Below are positions 10,086 through 20,403 of a stretch of 64,000 nucleotides of DNA, one piece after another. The position numbers and the translations under genes are program-made. Every line of letters starts with the position of its first letter. Within the stretch, counting starts at the first letter, position 1. The stretch spans positions 829,828-893,827 of the forward strand of contig NZ_CCXM01000001.1 in the NCBI RefSeq assembly GCF_000825685.1. Direction: 5' to 3'. This DNA comes from Rickettsia hoogstraalii. GTDB taxonomy: Bacteria; Pseudomonadota; Alphaproteobacteria; Rickettsiales; Rickettsiaceae. Below the pieces are notes generated by a model. That model was not told where the DNA came from, ran no database searches, and saw only the letters and a list, made by a program, of their open reading frames with translations.

Positions 10086-11405
10086 TTAAAACTTAAGTTT
10101 TGTACCTATAAGACCAACAGTACCTCGTGTTGTTTTACTAGGTGTTTCAGGGTAATATACAGGTTTACCTTTAGCTTGGAAATGAGAAATTTCAGCATAT
10201 GGTAATAAACCAGGCATGATCTTATATTCAGTAGCTAAGCTTACAGCATCGACGGTGTTTTTATATCTTGAAGTTTTAAGATATTCAAGACTTGTTTTTA
10301 TAGGTCCTTGTCCATAAGCAACTGCTCCATTGTAATAATAGGTATCACGACTGACTTTATAATATTCCTTAGCGGTTAAGCTTTTACCTAAATTACCGTA
10401 AGAAGCTCCACAAGAGAAATTACCATAAGTAAATACGGCTCCAAGATTATATGCTTTTAAATTAGAAAGCTTATAGGTATTCAATACTTCTATTACCTTA
10501 GTTCCTTCCATTTTAGCATGAACAAGACGACGAGCAGGTTTACCATACTCTCCGGTAACGGATAATTTTAAGTCTGCATCTTCGCTAATTTCATGTTCAT
10601 AAGTTAAGCCGGCAGAAAAAGCATCTCTAATATTCTGATTTATAGTCATAGTTTCGCCGTTTCCTAAGGAAACCGTCTTTATTCCGGTTCTAGAAACACT
10701 AACTCCGTTTCTTCCTGAGCTTTCAAGCGTTAAATTATTTATATCTTTGTTACCACCCGTATTAGCAGTATCGGGAGTATAAGAGATACCGGCCTGGAAG
10801 CCTTTCATTTTAGGTGTGAAAAAGTTGAGTCTTCTAGCTTTTTCAGTTTTTTCATTGACTTGATCAAAAGAGTTCGAGTATGATTCAAGATAAAAGCTAG
10901 CACTAGTATCGAAATCCGGTTTTAAACCGTTATACCTCATATATTGACCATTAAGTAGAGCATATCTATACCATCCTCCGGTACCTGCGGTTACTTGAGA
11001 GCCAGTAACACGCAATTTAGCACTTGCATCGACAGGAGAGCCTAATTCTACTTTACCGTAACTAGTTTCAATAAAGATATGTGATCCGTTATAACTTGCA
11101 GAGGTTTTTGCTCTTGTAGTAGGCTGAAGCACTATTTTAGCACCTGCTATTACATCATTGATAGTTTTAGAAATAGTTGCCGCAAACGCTGCTTCCGTGT
11201 AAAACCCTAGCTTTTTCCTGTTATCAGTTACATTCTTATCAAATAAAATTAAATGATCCTGTTTAATATAACCGCTTTCAAATAAATAAAATCCTTCTAA
11301 TTTTATTTCAGTATCAGAATTAGAAATAACAGGTGTTGGATTTTCTTCGGCAAGACCAGCCGATGCAAGGCAAATAATACTTGCAGCTAATAATAATTTT
11401 TTCAC
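10086..11405 (-). CDS. Outer-membrane porin-like beta-barrel protein
   Basis: The 439-residue protein starts with GTG at 11403-11405, preceded by GGGGG about 10 bases upstream. It has a signal peptide (MKKLLLAASIICLASAGLA, cut before EENP). The body has alternating polar and hydrophobic strands, tyrosine and glycine in abundance, and ends LKF with a terminal phenylalanine, as expected of an outer-membrane barrel. Motifs such as VYIETSYGKVELGSP-like (IFIETSYGKVELGSP) match the Gram-negative porin family. It probably allows diffusion of small solutes. A terminator hairpin follows at 10022-10054. Specificity cannot be inferred. Confidence 0.8.
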   Translation of the reverse strand: MKKLLLAASIICLASAGLAEENPTPVISNSDTEIKLEGFYLFESGYIKQDHLILFDKNVTDNRKKLGFYTEAAFAATISKTINDVIAGAKIVLQPTTRAKTSASYNGSHIFIETSYGKVELGSPVDASAKLRVTGSQVTAGTGGWYRYALLNGQYMRYNGLKPDFDTSASFYLESYSNSFDQVNEKTEKARRLNFFTPKMKGFQAGISYTPDTANTGGNKDINNLTLESSGRNGVSVSRTGIKTVSLGNGETMTINQNIRDAFSAGLTYEHEISEDADLKLSVTGEYGKPARRLVHAKMEGTKVIEVLNTYKLSNLKAYNLGAVFTYGNFSCGASYGNLGKSLTAKEYYKVSRDTYYYNGAVAYGQGPIKTSLEYLKTSRYKNTVDAVSLATEYKIMPGLLPYAEISHFQAKGKPVYYPETPSKTTRGTVGLIGTKLKF

Positions 11406-11693
11406 TTTAATAAAGCCCCCATAAACTTAAATAATAAAATTTACTAATACAAAATAAATATTTTTAGTATTAATAAATATAAATCAACTACACTAGAATA
11501 TAATAACTTTTTAGAATTGACAATAAAAAACTATTTTAATTTGTAATATATTTAATTTAAAGTATACAATGATGTATTATTATCACTATCATTATTCAAG
11601 CAGTCTCAGACTTACAGTTTTAAAGAAAAATTTTGTATTGTAAATAATTATGAGTTATAATCATTAGTTTATTAATTAAATTAAGTTTTGATT

Positions 11694-12260
11694 ATGGCTA
11701 TAATGTCAGATAAGTGGATAAAGGAAGCTGTTATAAATCAAAGTATGATAAGGCCATTTGCGGAAAAGCAGGTAAGAGTTCATAATAAAGAAAAGATTAT
11801 TTCTTACGGCTTATCTTCTTACGGTTATGATGCTAGAGTATCTAATGAATTCAAAATATTCACCAATATAAATTCTACTACGGTTGATCCAAAAAATTTC
11901 AGTGAATATAATTTAGTTGATAGAGAAGTAGATGTGTGTATTATTCCACCTAATAGTTTTGCCCTTGGCAGAACTATAGAATATTTTAAAATACCGCGTG
12001 ATGTATTAGTTATTTGTGTCGGCAAGTCCACTTATGCAAGATGCGGTATAATAGTAAATGTGACTCCGTTAGAACCGGAGTGGGAAGGACATGTAACTTT
12101 AGAGTTTTCTAATACTACTCCATTACCTGCTAAAATATATGCAAATGAAGGAGCTTGTCAGTTTTTATTTTTAAAAAGTGATCAAATTTGTGATACTTCA
12201 TATGCCGATCGCCAAGGAAAATATATGAAACAAGTAGGCGTAACTTTACCTTTAACATAA
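11694..12260 (+). CDS. dcd: dCTP deaminase
   Basis: This enzyme converts dCTP to dUTP, the main route to dTMP. I chose ATG 11694 ([13 protein letters not shown]), which gives 188 residues, the normal length. The upstream TTG at 11688 adds only two residues. Visible family motifs are [21 protein letters not shown] and the glutamate-containing [13 protein letters not shown], which holds the catalytic region. An AT-rich palindromic element follows at 12273-12434, then secB. Confidence 0.96.
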   Translation: MAIMSDKWIKEAVINQSMIRPFAEKQVRVHNKEKIISYGLSSYGYDARVSNEFKIFTNINSTTVDPKNFSEYNLVDREVDVCIIPPNSFALGRTIEYFKIPRDVLVICVGKSTYARCGIIVNVTPLEPEWEGHVTLEFSNTTPLPAKIYANEGACQFLFLKSDQICDTSYADRQGKYMKQVGVTLPLT

Positions 12261-12272
12261 CTTTTTTATGTA

Positions 12273-12434
12273 AGAACCTATTCACGATCTTAATTTTAAA
12301 GCTAATTAAAATCTTTTTAGCCGCAAATTATAAGATTTTTTTGAAATAAGAATACTATTCCTACAAAAATCTTATTAATTTTCGCTTAAAAACCTGTTTA
12401 ATTATCAATCAAAATAAAATCGTGAATAGGTTCT
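12273..12434. repeat. AT-rich palindromic element, copy 1
   Basis: The ends AGAACCTATTCACGAT and ATCGTGAATAGGTTCT are perfect 16-bp inverted repeats, and the interior is also roughly self-complementary. The core (TTTTTAGCCGCAAATTATAA ... ACAAAAATCTTATTA) is shared with the element at 20988-21143, although the outer arms are different sequences. It sits between dcd and secB. Confidence 0.85.
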
Positions 12435-12468
12435 AAAAAATTATATTAAATTTTTAATAAGGATTTTT

Positions 12469-12927
12469 ATGAGTACAATAAACACCGATACTAATGAGGC
12501 AATGCCGCATATTTCCGTTAATGCACAATATATAAAAGATTTATCTCTTGAGAACCCTTCTGCCCCGTCTTCTCTTGCGGCTTTAGATCAACGCCCTCAA
12601 ATTGATTTATCTCTAGATATAAATATTACTAATTTATCGGAAGAAAATTTCTATGAAGTAGAGTTAAATATCGAAGCAACTGCAAGAAATGAAAAATATA
12701 AATTATTTCAGATAGAATTAAAATATGCCGGAGTATTTAATTTAATTAATATTGATTCTGAACAACATCTGATTTTATTATCTGTTCATTGTCCGGCAAT
12801 GATATTTCCATTTGCTAGAAAAATTATAGCTAGCTGTACTCAAGATGCAGGATTCCAGCCTTTAATGATTGATCCTATAGATTTTGGTGCCTTATATCAT
12901 AAGAAAATGTCAGAGCATCAAAACTAA
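12469..12927 (+). CDS. secB: Protein-export chaperone SecB
   Basis: The 152-residue chaperone keeps precursors unfolded and hands them to SecA for export. The alphaproteobacterial SecB features are clear: [16 protein letters not shown] near the N-terminus, [10 protein letters not shown] in the middle and [14 protein letters not shown], followed by [12 protein letters not shown]. The ATG has AAGGA about 8 bases upstream. It stands alone between dcd and the ctrA-type regulator. With secG at 21400, it is one of two Sec components in the window. Confidence 0.96.
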   Translation: MSTINTDTNEAMPHISVNAQYIKDLSLENPSAPSSLAALDQRPQIDLSLDINITNLSEENFYEVELNIEATARNEKYKLFQIELKYAGVFNLINIDSEQHLILLSVHCPAMIFPFARKIIASCTQDAGFQPLMIDPIDFGALYHKKMSEHQN

Positions 12928-13085
12928 GAAAATCATTTAATTATTTAATAAATTTCGTTTTAAACGCCATGGTTTTTAAATCACAGATAGAGCTTAATAG
13001 TAAAAATTTTATCAATTTGATTAAATATTCTTTACTTATGTAATTAATGAATGTATAAAGCACTAGATAAAAAATTATAATTTAG

Positions 13086-13109
13086 TTAACAATAATTAAC
13101 TGTAATTAA
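13086..13109 (+). promoter_or_regulatory. Triple TTAA array upstream of the ctrA-type gene
   Basis: TTAA occurs at 13086, 13096 and 13106, exactly 10 bp apart, just ahead of a TATAGC that could be a -10 box. CtrA of other alphaproteobacteria binds TTAA-N7-TTAA, so this N6-spaced array is a candidate autoregulatory site. The region is AT-rich, which lowers certainty. Confidence 0.4.
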
Positions 13110-13151
13110 ATTATAGCACAATATAAAAATTGAATTTTATGGAGAAAAATA

Positions 13152-13865
13152 ATGAGAGTTTTGTTAATTGAAGACGAGCCGGAAATGGCTAACTTAATTG
13201 AGCTAACTTTAGCTTCAGAAGGTATAGTTTGCGATAAAGCTTCAGTTGGTGTAGAAGGTTTAAGGTTTGGTAAAGTCGGTGGTTATGATCTAGTGATTTT
13301 AGACCTTATGTTACCGGATATTAATGGTTTTGAGATATTATTAAGATTGCGTGCTGCAAAAATAAAAACCCCAATCTTAATTTTATCTAGCTTAACGGAT
13401 ACGGATCAAAAGATTACCGGTTTCTCTTCTGGAGCCGATGATTATTTAACCAAGCCGTTTGTAAGAGAGGAATTAATTGCTAGAATTAAAGCTATAGTTA
13501 GACGTTCTAAAGGTCATGCAGCATCAGTATTTAGGTTTGATAAGGTTAGCGTAAACCTAGATACTAGAACTGTAGAAGTTGACAGCAAAAAAGTACATTT
13601 GACGAACAAAGAATATGCTATTTTAGAGCTATTAATACTCCGAAGAGGAACTATTTTAACTAAAGAAATGTTCTTAAATCACTTATATAGTAGTGTTGAC
13701 GAGCCGGAAATGAAAATTATTGACGTATTTATTTGTAAACTTCGTAAAAAGTTAAGTGATGCTGCTGGCGGTAGAGATTATATCGACACTGTATGGGGAC
13801 GCGGTTATATGCTAAAAGAATATGATGAATTACAACAAAAAGAAATTTTAGCACAAGGAGCATAA
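13152..13865 (+). CDS. ctrA: OmpR-family response regulator, CtrA type
   Basis: The 237-residue regulator has a receiver domain with phosphoacceptor D51 (VILDLMLP), acidic residues E7-D8-E9 and K101 in DDYLTKPF, followed by a winged-helix DNA-binding domain ([20 protein letters not shown], ending [10 protein letters not shown]). These match CtrA, the essential alphaproteobacterial cell-cycle regulator. Rickettsial annotations sometimes call it czcR. Its kinase is not in the window. ATG follows GGAGAAAAATA. queF starts 3 bases after its stop, so the two are co-transcribed. A TTAA array upstream may be an autoregulatory site. Confidence 0.93.
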   Translation: MRVLLIEDEPEMANLIELTLASEGIVCDKASVGVEGLRFGKVGGYDLVILDLMLPDINGFEILLRLRAAKIKTPILILSSLTDTDQKITGFSSGADDYLTKPFVREELIARIKAIVRRSKGHAASVFRFDKVSVNLDTRTVEVDSKKVHLTNKEYAILELLILRRGTILTKEMFLNHLYSSVDEPEMKIIDVFICKLRKKLSDAAGGRDYIDTVWGRGYMLKEYDELQQKEILAQGA

Positions 13866-13868
13866 TTA

Positions 13869-14690
13869 ATGCCTTTATCTACTTCTTTACTTGGTAAAAA
13901 AAGTACTTATAAAGATAGTTATGATGCGACTTTATTATTTAAAATTCCACGTATAAATAATCGAAACGAACTTGGAATAAATAGTAATAATCTTCCGTTT
14001 TACGGTGTAGATATTTGGAATACATATGAACTATCTTGTATTAATAAGAACAGTAAACCATGGGTTGGAGTAGGCACTTTTTATATACCGACGGATTCTG
14101 AAAATATAGTAGAATCAAAATCATTTAAATTATATCTAAATTCTTTTAATAACTTTGTTGTTGAATCAGTAGAAGAACTAGAAAGAATTATCTTGCAGGA
14201 TCTAAGTAATGTTACACACGCTAAAGTAACAGGATGTATATTTCCTATAAATACAAAAATAGAATTTGGTATTCCAAGCGGTAAAAATATCGATGATTTA
14301 GATATAGTATGCAATAATTACGGTCCGCCCGATAATAGTTTAATTGAGTATGAAGATGTTTTGGTAGAAGAAGAGATTAATTCTAATTTACTAAAATCAA
14401 ATTGCTTAGTAACCGGTCAACCGGATTGGGGTACAATCGTTATAAAATATAAAGGAAGAAAGTTAAAACATGATTCTTTCCTGAAATATCTAATATCTTT
14501 TAGAAATTGTAATGAGTTTGCAGAGCAGTGTGCTGAGCGTATTTTTACAGATATTAAAAACGCTATAAATCCTGATTTTCTTTCTATTTATATAGTATAT
14601 ACTAGGCGTGGAGGAATTGATATTTGTCCCTATCGTTCTACCGATAAAAGTTATACTTTACCTAGCGATAAACGATTTATTAGGCAATAA
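13869..14690 (+). CDS. queF: NADPH-dependent 7-cyano-7-deazaguanine reductase
   Basis: QueF reduces preQ0 to preQ1 in queuosine synthesis. This 273-residue protein is the long, two-domain form. The QueF motif is [12 protein letters not shown] (82-93) in the N-terminal half, and the catalytic cysteine and aspartate are C179 and D186 in [12 protein letters not shown]. The C-terminal [12 protein letters not shown] is also characteristic. It follows the ctrA-type gene by 3 bases. No queC, queD or queE is seen here, but a YhhQ-type queuosine-precursor transporter lies at 22091. Confidence 0.96.
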   Translation: MPLSTSLLGKKSTYKDSYDATLLFKIPRINNRNELGINSNNLPFYGVDIWNTYELSCINKNSKPWVGVGTFYIPTDSENIVESKSFKLYLNSFNNFVVESVEELERIILQDLSNVTHAKVTGCIFPINTKIEFGIPSGKNIDDLDIVCNNYGPPDNSLIEYEDVLVEEEINSNLLKSNCLVTGQPDWGTIVIKYKGRKLKHDSFLKYLISFRNCNEFAEQCAERIFTDIKNAINPDFLSIYIVYTRRGGIDICPYRSTDKSYTLPSDKRFIRQ

Positions 14691-14732
14691 TCACTTTTCT
14701 AATCCATAAAAAAATCCGTTTGCGAGAAAGAC

Positions 14733-14900
14733 GTTGTTGCGTGGATCGATTTTCCGTCATTGTGAGAAGAATTACGTAGTAATTCGACGAAGCAATCCAG
14801 TTAAAAATTCTGTAAATCAGAATTTTTTTATTATTTTTTCTGGATTGCCACGTCGCTTCGCTCCTCGCAATGACAATTAAGATATCTACGCAACAATGCC
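14733..14900. repeat. Palindromic repeat, CATTGCGAG type
   Basis: The left arm is CGTCATTGTGAG with hairpin GAATTACGTAGTAATTC and GACGAAGCAATCCAG. The right arm ends GGATTGCCACGTCGCTTCGC followed by TCCTCGCAATGAC. GTTGTTGCGTGGATCG and ACGCAACAATGCC flank it on the outside. It separates queF from the TrcR-like gene. Confidence 0.9.
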
Positions 14901-14991
14901 ATGCGGGACTGACATAGAATGCGTTTTTTGAGCCATGCAACAAGACCTGGAAGTGAGCTAATAGAAGTTAGTATAAGAAGTTAGTATAATT

Positions 14992-15552
14992 TTATGATTC
15001 TTTGGTAGGATTTTGTGGAGGCTTTAGGCTTTCTACTATTTTATTCAGGTCTATTTGACTACAGATTCCCAGTAATACGGGATCACGAGGACGAATAGAA
15101 TTCATATTCCAATGGCTACGAGTTCTAATAGCATCTATAGTAGTCTTAGTAGTGCCTATTAATTTAATTATTTGATGGTCTTGGATGTTCGGATAATTAG
15201 ACAATAACCAATATATAGCATCCGGTTTATCTTGACGCCTTGCTATAGGAGTGTATTTAGCACGCTGTTTTTTCTGATTTTTCATCAATTCATCAGCAGG
15301 GCTATATGAAATTTGTAAATTAGCATTAGGATCTTTACTGCAACGCTCAATTTCCTCTAAAGTTAACTGACCGTTTGCAATTGGATTTAAACCTTTTATA
15401 GATTGTGCTACTTCACCGTCAGCCATACCTTTTATTTCAAATTCATGAATACCACAAAAATCGGCAATTTGTTTAAAAGTTAAAGAAGTATTTTCAATTA
15501 ACCACATAGCCGTGGCTTTTGGCAGAAGCGGTAATGTTTTTTGCGAATTCAT
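14992..15552 (-). CDS. DUF1013 protein, TrcR-like cell-cycle regulator
   Basis: The 186-residue protein matches the alphaproteobacterial DUF1013 family, also called cell-cycle transcriptional regulator TrcR. Recognisable stretches are LPLLPKATAMWLIENTSLTF with KQIADFCGIHE, a helix-turn-helix-like N-terminus, and KPDAIYWLLSNYP followed by IIKLIGTTKTTIDAIRTRSHWN, a second helix-turn-helix-like segment. It probably binds DNA or RNA polymerase. The ATG is at 15550-15552. An RPE1 element lies just upstream. The spatial closeness to the ctrA-type gene may be incidental. Confidence 0.85.
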   Translation of the reverse strand: MNSQKTLPLLPKATAMWLIENTSLTFKQIADFCGIHEFEIKGMADGEVAQSIKGLNPIANGQLTLEEIERCSKDPNANLQISYSPADELMKNQKKQRAKYTPIARRQDKPDAIYWLLSNYPNIQDHQIIKLIGTTKTTIDAIRTRSHWNMNSIRPRDPVLLGICSQIDLNKIVESLKPPQNPTKES

Positions 15553-15610
15553 GATAATTGTTTTTTGGCTTAATTTAAGAAATTATAACAAATAGAGTTA
15601 TTTAAGTCAA

Positions 15611-15759
15611 TAGACCTCTTGCATATCGAAGCTAATAAAGAGGAATTTGAAGGAGACACGGAAGCGCTTGCTACCGCAGTGTACACTTTAGTACGTGAGG
15701 ATGCGAGTACCGGATTGACGTATAAATTACCTTTAGAAGCAAGCTATGCAAGAGGTCTA
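15611..15759 (+). repeat. RPE1 palindromic element, intergenic copy
   Basis: This 149-bp element has perfect 15-bp ends, TAGACCTCTTGCATA and TATGCAAGAGGTCTA. Its plus-strand frame is still open and encodes the RPE1 peptide pattern (EEFEGDTEA ... [22 protein letters not shown]). Its last three bases are the stop codon of the minus-strand pntB. Confidence 0.93.
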
Positions 15760-17154
15760 ATCTTCATTTAGAAACTTAACTATCTCCTCAACTACTTTCT
15801 TAGCATCGCCGAATAACATAAAAGTATTATCGTGATAAAATAGCTCATTTTCTATACCTGCATATCCTGAAGCCATAGAACGTTTAATAAACAAAATAGT
15901 ACGTGCTTTTTCAACATCGAGTACCGGCATACCGTAAATCGGGCTGCTTGGATCGTTTTTAGCAGCAGGATTAGTTACGTCATTTGCCCCAATCACAAGC
16001 ACTACGTCAGTGGTAGCGAAATCTCTATTAATTTCTTCAAGCTCAAGTACTTTCTCATAATCTATATTAGCTTCTGCAAGTAAAACATTCATATGCCCCG
16101 GCATTCTACCTGCTACCGGATGTACGGCAAAACGTACATTAATATCTGAACGTTCTAATATATCAACCATCTCTTTTATGATATGCTGAGACTGGGCTAC
16201 TGCCATACCGTAACCGGGAACAATTATCACCGATGATGCATTAAGTAGTAAATGTGCCGCATCTTCAGGGCAGCTTGTTTTTGCTATTTTATCGTCGTCT
16301 ATATCCTTGTTAATTCCGGTAGGTGCAGGCAAAAACGCTCCAAAAATAACCTTGATTAGTGAGCGATTCATCGCTTTGCACATTATATAGCTAAGTATAG
16401 CTCCGCTACTACCGACTAATGCTCCGGTAATAATAAGTAGGCTATTGCTAAGCGTAAAGCCTATACCTGCTGCTGCAAAACCTGAATAAGAATTTAGCAT
16501 TGATACTATAACAGGCATATCTGCACCGCCCACCGGTATTATTAGTAATACTCCGATGAACAGCGATAAAAAAACTATTAGATTAAATAAAAATATACTC
16601 TCTGAACGAATAAATAATATTATAAGAAGAACTAATATTATTGCCGTTAATAAGCATATATATTGCTGACCGTAGAATTTTAACGGGCTACTTTTCATTA
16701 AGCCTTGTAGTTTTAGAAAAGCTATAACCGAACCGCTAAAAGTTAATGCCCCTATAGAAACTCCAAGCGATATTTCTATTAATGAGTTAATAGGTAAACT
16801 TCCTGCTATTCCTATAGAAAAATTTTCAGGTGCAAGTATCGTAGCGTAAGCTACAAATACCGCAGCAAGACCAACAAAAGAGTGAAATCCAGCAACTAAT
16901 TGAGGCATTGCCGTCATGGAGATTTTAAGTGCAATAATCCCTCCGATTATACCGCCTAATAATATGGTTGCTATAATGGGTAATTTATGAGTAAAATCCG
17001 GGAGGAAAAAAGTAACGCCGACTGCTATCGCCATTCCCAAGATACCTATGGTACTACCTAAACGTGCTTGTTTCTGTGAGGATAAAAACTTTAGCGACAG
17101 AATAAAACAAACAGCCGCAACTAAGTATAATAACTGGATAATTTGTAGGGACAT
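15757..17154 (-). CDS. pntB: NAD(P) transhydrogenase subunit beta
   Basis: PntB is the membrane and NADP(H)-binding subunit of proton-translocating transhydrogenase, which makes NADPH from NADH using the proton gradient. The 465-residue protein has about nine hydrophobic segments up to residue 270, then the NADP(H)-binding domain with [31 protein letters not shown] and [16 protein letters not shown]. The C-terminus ends [11 protein letters not shown], and the TAG stop (15757-15759) is part of an RPE1 element. The alpha subunit is not in the window. Confidence 0.96.
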   Translation of the reverse strand: MSLQIIQLLYLVAAVCFILSLKFLSSQKQARLGSTIGILGMAIAVGVTFFLPDFTHKLPIIATILLGGIIGGIIALKISMTAMPQLVAGFHSFVGLAAVFVAYATILAPENFSIGIAGSLPINSLIEISLGVSIGALTFSGSVIAFLKLQGLMKSSPLKFYGQQYICLLTAIILVLLIILFIRSESIFLFNLIVFLSLFIGVLLIIPVGGADMPVIVSMLNSYSGFAAAGIGFTLSNSLLIITGALVGSSGAILSYIMCKAMNRSLIKVIFGAFLPAPTGINKDIDDDKIAKTSCPEDAAHLLLNASSVIIVPGYGMAVAQSQHIIKEMVDILERSDINVRFAVHPVAGRMPGHMNVLLAEANIDYEKVLELEEINRDFATTDVVLVIGANDVTNPAAKNDPSSPIYGMPVLDVEKARTILFIKRSMASGYAGIENELFYHDNTFMLFGDAKKVVEEIVKFLNED

Positions 17155-17219
17155 AGGGGAATTTATTTAATAATTTGGAAACGTCATTGCAAAAGAGTTT
17201 ATCTGCGTGAACACCAAAT

Positions 17220-17340
17220 CGTCATTGCGAGAAGAATTACGTAGTAATTTGACGAAGCAATCCAGTTAAAAATTCTGATTTACAGAATTTTTCTAATTAT
17301 TTAACTGGATTGCCACGTCGCTTCGCTCCTCGCAATGACG
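17220..17340. repeat. Palindromic repeat, CATTGCGAG type
   Basis: The left arm carries the hairpin GAATTACGTAGTAATTT. The right arm carries GAGCGAAGC (in reverse), as in the element at 14733. It lies between the divergently read ends of pntB and the OmpW-like gene, on the pntB upstream side. Confidence 0.9.
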
Positions 17341-17385
17341 GCTCAGTTCCATACGACAACGTCTGTTTGCAATGACGAGAGATTT

Positions 17386-18120
17386 TTAAAAAGTAAATCC
17401 TATACCTATAGAAACTATTAAAGGATTAAGTTTAACTTTAGAGGTCACGGTTTTATTACCTACTAAATTCGGTTTATACTCAAGTTTAGGATTTAAGAAA
17501 AATTGTCTTACGTCAATATTGATTAAAGTATCATCTTTAGCATAAAAATCTACACCTATTTGTCCTACGGCACCGTGTCCGTTTCTAATTTTAAGACCGG
17601 TAGCTTGCGTAAGCATATAAGAACCGTGATAACCTATGCCTATATACGGTCTTATTCCACCGTAAGGAGCTATATGAAATTGTCCGGTAACCGTTGCAGG
17701 AATCATATAAATAGGTTTGTTTTTTCCTAGTTTGACATTATCAACGCCATAATTATAAGCAACGGCTGCAAGGGATGTATATTTAGTGCGTAAAACATTA
17801 AAGCCAAGTGATAATTCAGTAGCTAAATAATTGTTAAAGAATATAGTAGTGGATGCATCACCTCCATAACCGTTTTTTGCAACTTCTCCTACTGGAACAG
17901 GTTGAGGAGAGGTAGGAGTAGGTAATCCTTTTTGCTTAGCACTTGAAAAAACACCTCCTAGACGCATCTTGAAAACTAAATTTCCTTCGTTTTCGTAATA
18001 CGGTGTACTATCATAGTCAGGAGCAGAATCTACATCATCATACATGCTTTTAGCAAAACTATTAATACTTATGCTGGATACAAACAAAATTATCCCTAAT
18101 TTTTTCACTATTCTTAACAT
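17386..18120 (-). CDS. OmpW-family outer-membrane protein
   Basis: The 244-residue protein has a signal peptide (cleavage near [10 protein letters not shown]) and ends SIGIGFTF, with a terminal phenylalanine as outer-membrane barrels require. The segment [20 protein letters not shown] followed by [10 protein letters not shown] is the OmpW signature region, and LATELSLGF and [12 protein letters not shown] fit two other OmpW strands. OmpW proteins form an eight-stranded barrel for small hydrophobic molecules. It diverges from the SAM transporter gene with 155 bases between them. A role as a surface adhesin cannot be excluded. Confidence 0.85.
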   Translation of the reverse strand: MLRIVKKLGIILFVSSISINSFAKSMYDDVDSAPDYDSTPYYENEGNLVFKMRLGGVFSSAKQKGLPTPTSPQPVPVGEVAKNGYGGDASTTIFFNNYLATELSLGFNVLRTKYTSLAAVAYNYGVDNVKLGKNKPIYMIPATVTGQFHIAPYGGIRPYIGIGYHGSYMLTQATGLKIRNGHGAVGQIGVDFYAKDDTLINIDVRQFFLNPKLEYKPNLVGNKTVTSKVKLNPLIVSIGIGFTF

Positions 18121-18196
18121 ATTAATTATAACCTTTACTTGCTTAAAATTGATTACCGTATTATTATATAAAATTTTTGTTTATATATTTATACCA

Positions 18197-18226
18197 TTGT
18201 CATAAAAGATAGAATTCTTTTATGCT
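18197..18226 (+). promoter_or_regulatory. Predicted promoter of the sam-proP operon
   Basis: TTGTCA at 18197-18202 and TATGCT at 18221-18226 are 18 bp apart. The spacer contains the inverted repeat ATAAAAGA/TCTTTTAT, which could be an operator. The start codon is 50 bases downstream. Confidence 0.5.
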
Positions 18227-18275
18227 AAAAGTCAAGACATTTAAGTAAAATTATAGAAATTATTGGAGCATATTA

Positions 18276-19160
18276 ATGAATGATGCATTAAAAACATATT
18301 TAACCGGTATAGGTTGGTTTTTACTTAGTTTAGTAAGTAGTAGTGCCAATGATGTAATGTCTAAATATCTTGGGACTCGTTTACATAGCTTTGAAGTAGC
18401 TTTTTTCCGCTTCTTTTTCAGTAGCATAGTTTTACTACCTTTTGTTTTTTATTACGGTAAAAATACCTTAAAAACAAGTCGTCCTTTTGTACATATATTA
18501 AGAGGATTATTATTATTTTTCGGTATGACTTCCTGGACTTACGGTCTTACCATAGCTCCCGTTACTACCGCAACCGTTGTAAGTTTTTCTATCCCTTTAT
18601 TTACTTTAATACTTGCCGTATTTTTTCTTAACGAAAATATTATTTGGCAAAGATGGGTAGTTACCGTAGTAGGATTTATAGGGCTTGTTGTTACGCTTAA
18701 ACCTCATGCCGAGGATTTTAACCCCGAAATTTTGTATTTTGTATTAGCGGCTATTTCATTTGCTATGCTTGACATTATTAATAAAAAATTCGTAATAAAA
18801 GAATCGATGATCAGTATGCTATTTTATTCGGCAATAGTAACTGCTGTAGTATCATTGCCTGTTGCATCGCAATATTGGCTAACCCCTAGCGGTTTTGAAT
18901 TAGCTTTATTATTTGTACTCGGTAGCAGCGGAAGCTTAATATTATTCTTCCTGCTTAAAGCTTTTTCCATGGTAGATGCAACCGCTACCGCTCCTTATAG
19001 ATATTTAGAGCTGGTGATTTCGGCAATAGCGGCATATTTCATATTTAATGAGTTTCCCGATAAAAGCACACTTCATGGAGCAGTAATAATAATTCCTGCT
19101 ACCTTATTTATAATATACTCCGAAAAAAAAGCTATGAGTAGAAAACATGAATCGCAGTAA
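18276..19160 (+). CDS. sam: S-adenosylmethionine uptake transporter (EamA/DMT family)
   Basis: The 294-residue protein has ten predicted membrane helices in two EamA repeats (about residues 8-140 and 150-285). Gene order next to proP and sca2 and the closely matching length correspond to the R. prowazekii SAM importer, which supplies S-adenosylmethionine to an organism with a decayed or decaying metK. The assignment rests on recalled synteny and length as well as sequence. ATG follows TTGGAGC. The proP start overlaps its last 14 bases, so the genes are translationally coupled. Confidence 0.82.
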   Translation: MNDALKTYLTGIGWFLLSLVSSSANDVMSKYLGTRLHSFEVAFFRFFFSSIVLLPFVFYYGKNTLKTSRPFVHILRGLLLFFGMTSWTYGLTIAPVTTATVVSFSIPLFTLILAVFFLNENIIWQRWVVTVVGFIGLVVTLKPHAEDFNPEILYFVLAAISFAMLDIINKKFVIKESMISMLFYSAIVTAVVSLPVASQYWLTPSGFELALLFVLGSSGSLILFFLLKAFSMVDATATAPYRYLELVISAIAAYFIFNEFPDKSTLHGAVIIIPATLFIIYSEKKAMSRKHESQ

Positions 19161-20403
19161 GCTAGTATTTTCAAGCGGTATCGCTAATACTTTTGAATGG
19201 TATGATTATGTATTATTCGGTTATTTTGCACCCATAATAGGAGCAAAATTTTTTCCGAATGATGATGCTAATACTTCTTTACTGCAAGCTTTTTTAGTAT
19301 TTGCTATAGGTTATTTGGTAAGACCGTTGGGCGGCATATTTTTTGGTGTTATTGGTGATAGATTTGGACGCAAAGTAGCCTTAACTAGTGCGTTATTTTG
19401 CATGTCTGCCCCAACCGTATTAATAGGAATATTACCAATTTACCATACTATAGGTATAACTGCGACTATATTAATGATTTGTGTACGAATTCTACAAGGA
19501 TTATCAATGGGAGGAGCTTTGACCGGTTCTATTTCTTTTGTTATTGAACATGCTAGCCATAAACACCGAGGCTTTACCGGTAGTATTTCAATGTCTAGTA
19601 TATGCTCCGGTTTATTGCTTGGTTCTTTTGTTTCTTATATCGTTAAGAATATCCTAACAGCTTCACAATTTGATAGTTTTGGCTGGAGAATACCTTTTTT
19701 ACTTGGATTTTTTATTCTTTTTGCAGCATTTTATATTAAAAAAAATACACATGAAACACCGAATTTTAAAAATCTAAGAGAGCAGAAAAAGATTTTACAA
19801 TCACCGTTAAAAAAAGTCATTACCAATCATTGGTTTGATATATTAATCTCGATTTTTATCAATGCTCCCGGTTCGATAATATTCTATTTAACTACAATTT
19901 ACTTGGTATCGTTTTTAAAAATCAGCCGTAACTTTACTGAAAATGAAGTAAATAGCCTCGCTAGCGTATGTTACGTGATTATGATAGCCGTAACTTTATT
20001 AAGCGGTTATTTATCCGATATTATAGGTCGCAGGAAAATTTTTGTAATTAACCTGATAATAATTATTATAACAACGCCGTTTTTACTTAATAATTTTGAG
20101 AACGGTGGCTTTACAAGCGTAATTATCTCACAATTTATACTAGCTATACTTGCCGCTAGCTATATCGGTCCTGAACCGGTATTACAAGCAGAGTTTTATC
20201 CTACAAATATACGTAACACTGCTCTGTCTATTTCATATAACACTGCTACAAGTATTTTCGGAGGTACTACGCCTCTTGTCTTTGAATATTTAGTACAAAA
20301 AACAGGGCATGTAACCTCAGCAGTTTATTACGTCATATTAAGCTGTATTTTTGCATTGATCGCCTTATATTTTTACAAAAATAGAAGTTTAGATAAAATA
20401 TGA
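19147..20403 (+). CDS. proP: MFS transporter, ProP-like (proline/betaine)
   Basis: The 418-residue protein has twelve predicted membrane helices and the major-facilitator signature [11 protein letters not shown] after helix 2, with a second copy in the middle ([13 protein letters not shown]). The N-terminal [20 protein letters not shown] is typical of the metabolite:H+ symporter (ProP/ShiA/KgtP) group. Substrate is uncertain. Rickettsiae carry several ProP-like copies, and they may not all carry proline or betaine. It overlaps sam by 14 bases, and the next small gene by 4. Confidence 0.88.
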   Translation: MNRSKLVFSSGIANTFEWYDYVLFGYFAPIIGAKFFPNDDANTSLLQAFLVFAIGYLVRPLGGIFFGVIGDRFGRKVALTSALFCMSAPTVLIGILPIYHTIGITATILMICVRILQGLSMGGALTGSISFVIEHASHKHRGFTGSISMSSICSGLLLGSFVSYIVKNILTASQFDSFGWRIPFLLGFFILFAAFYIKKNTHETPNFKNLREQKKILQSPLKKVITNHWFDILISIFINAPGSIIFYLTTIYLVSFLKISRNFTENEVNSLASVCYVIMIAVTLLSGYLSDIIGRRKIFVINLIIIIITTPFLLNNFENGGFTSVIISQFILAILAASYIGPEPVLQAEFYPTNIRNTALSISYNTATSIFGGTTPLVFEYLVQKTGHVTSAVYYVILSCIFALIALYFYKNRSLDKI

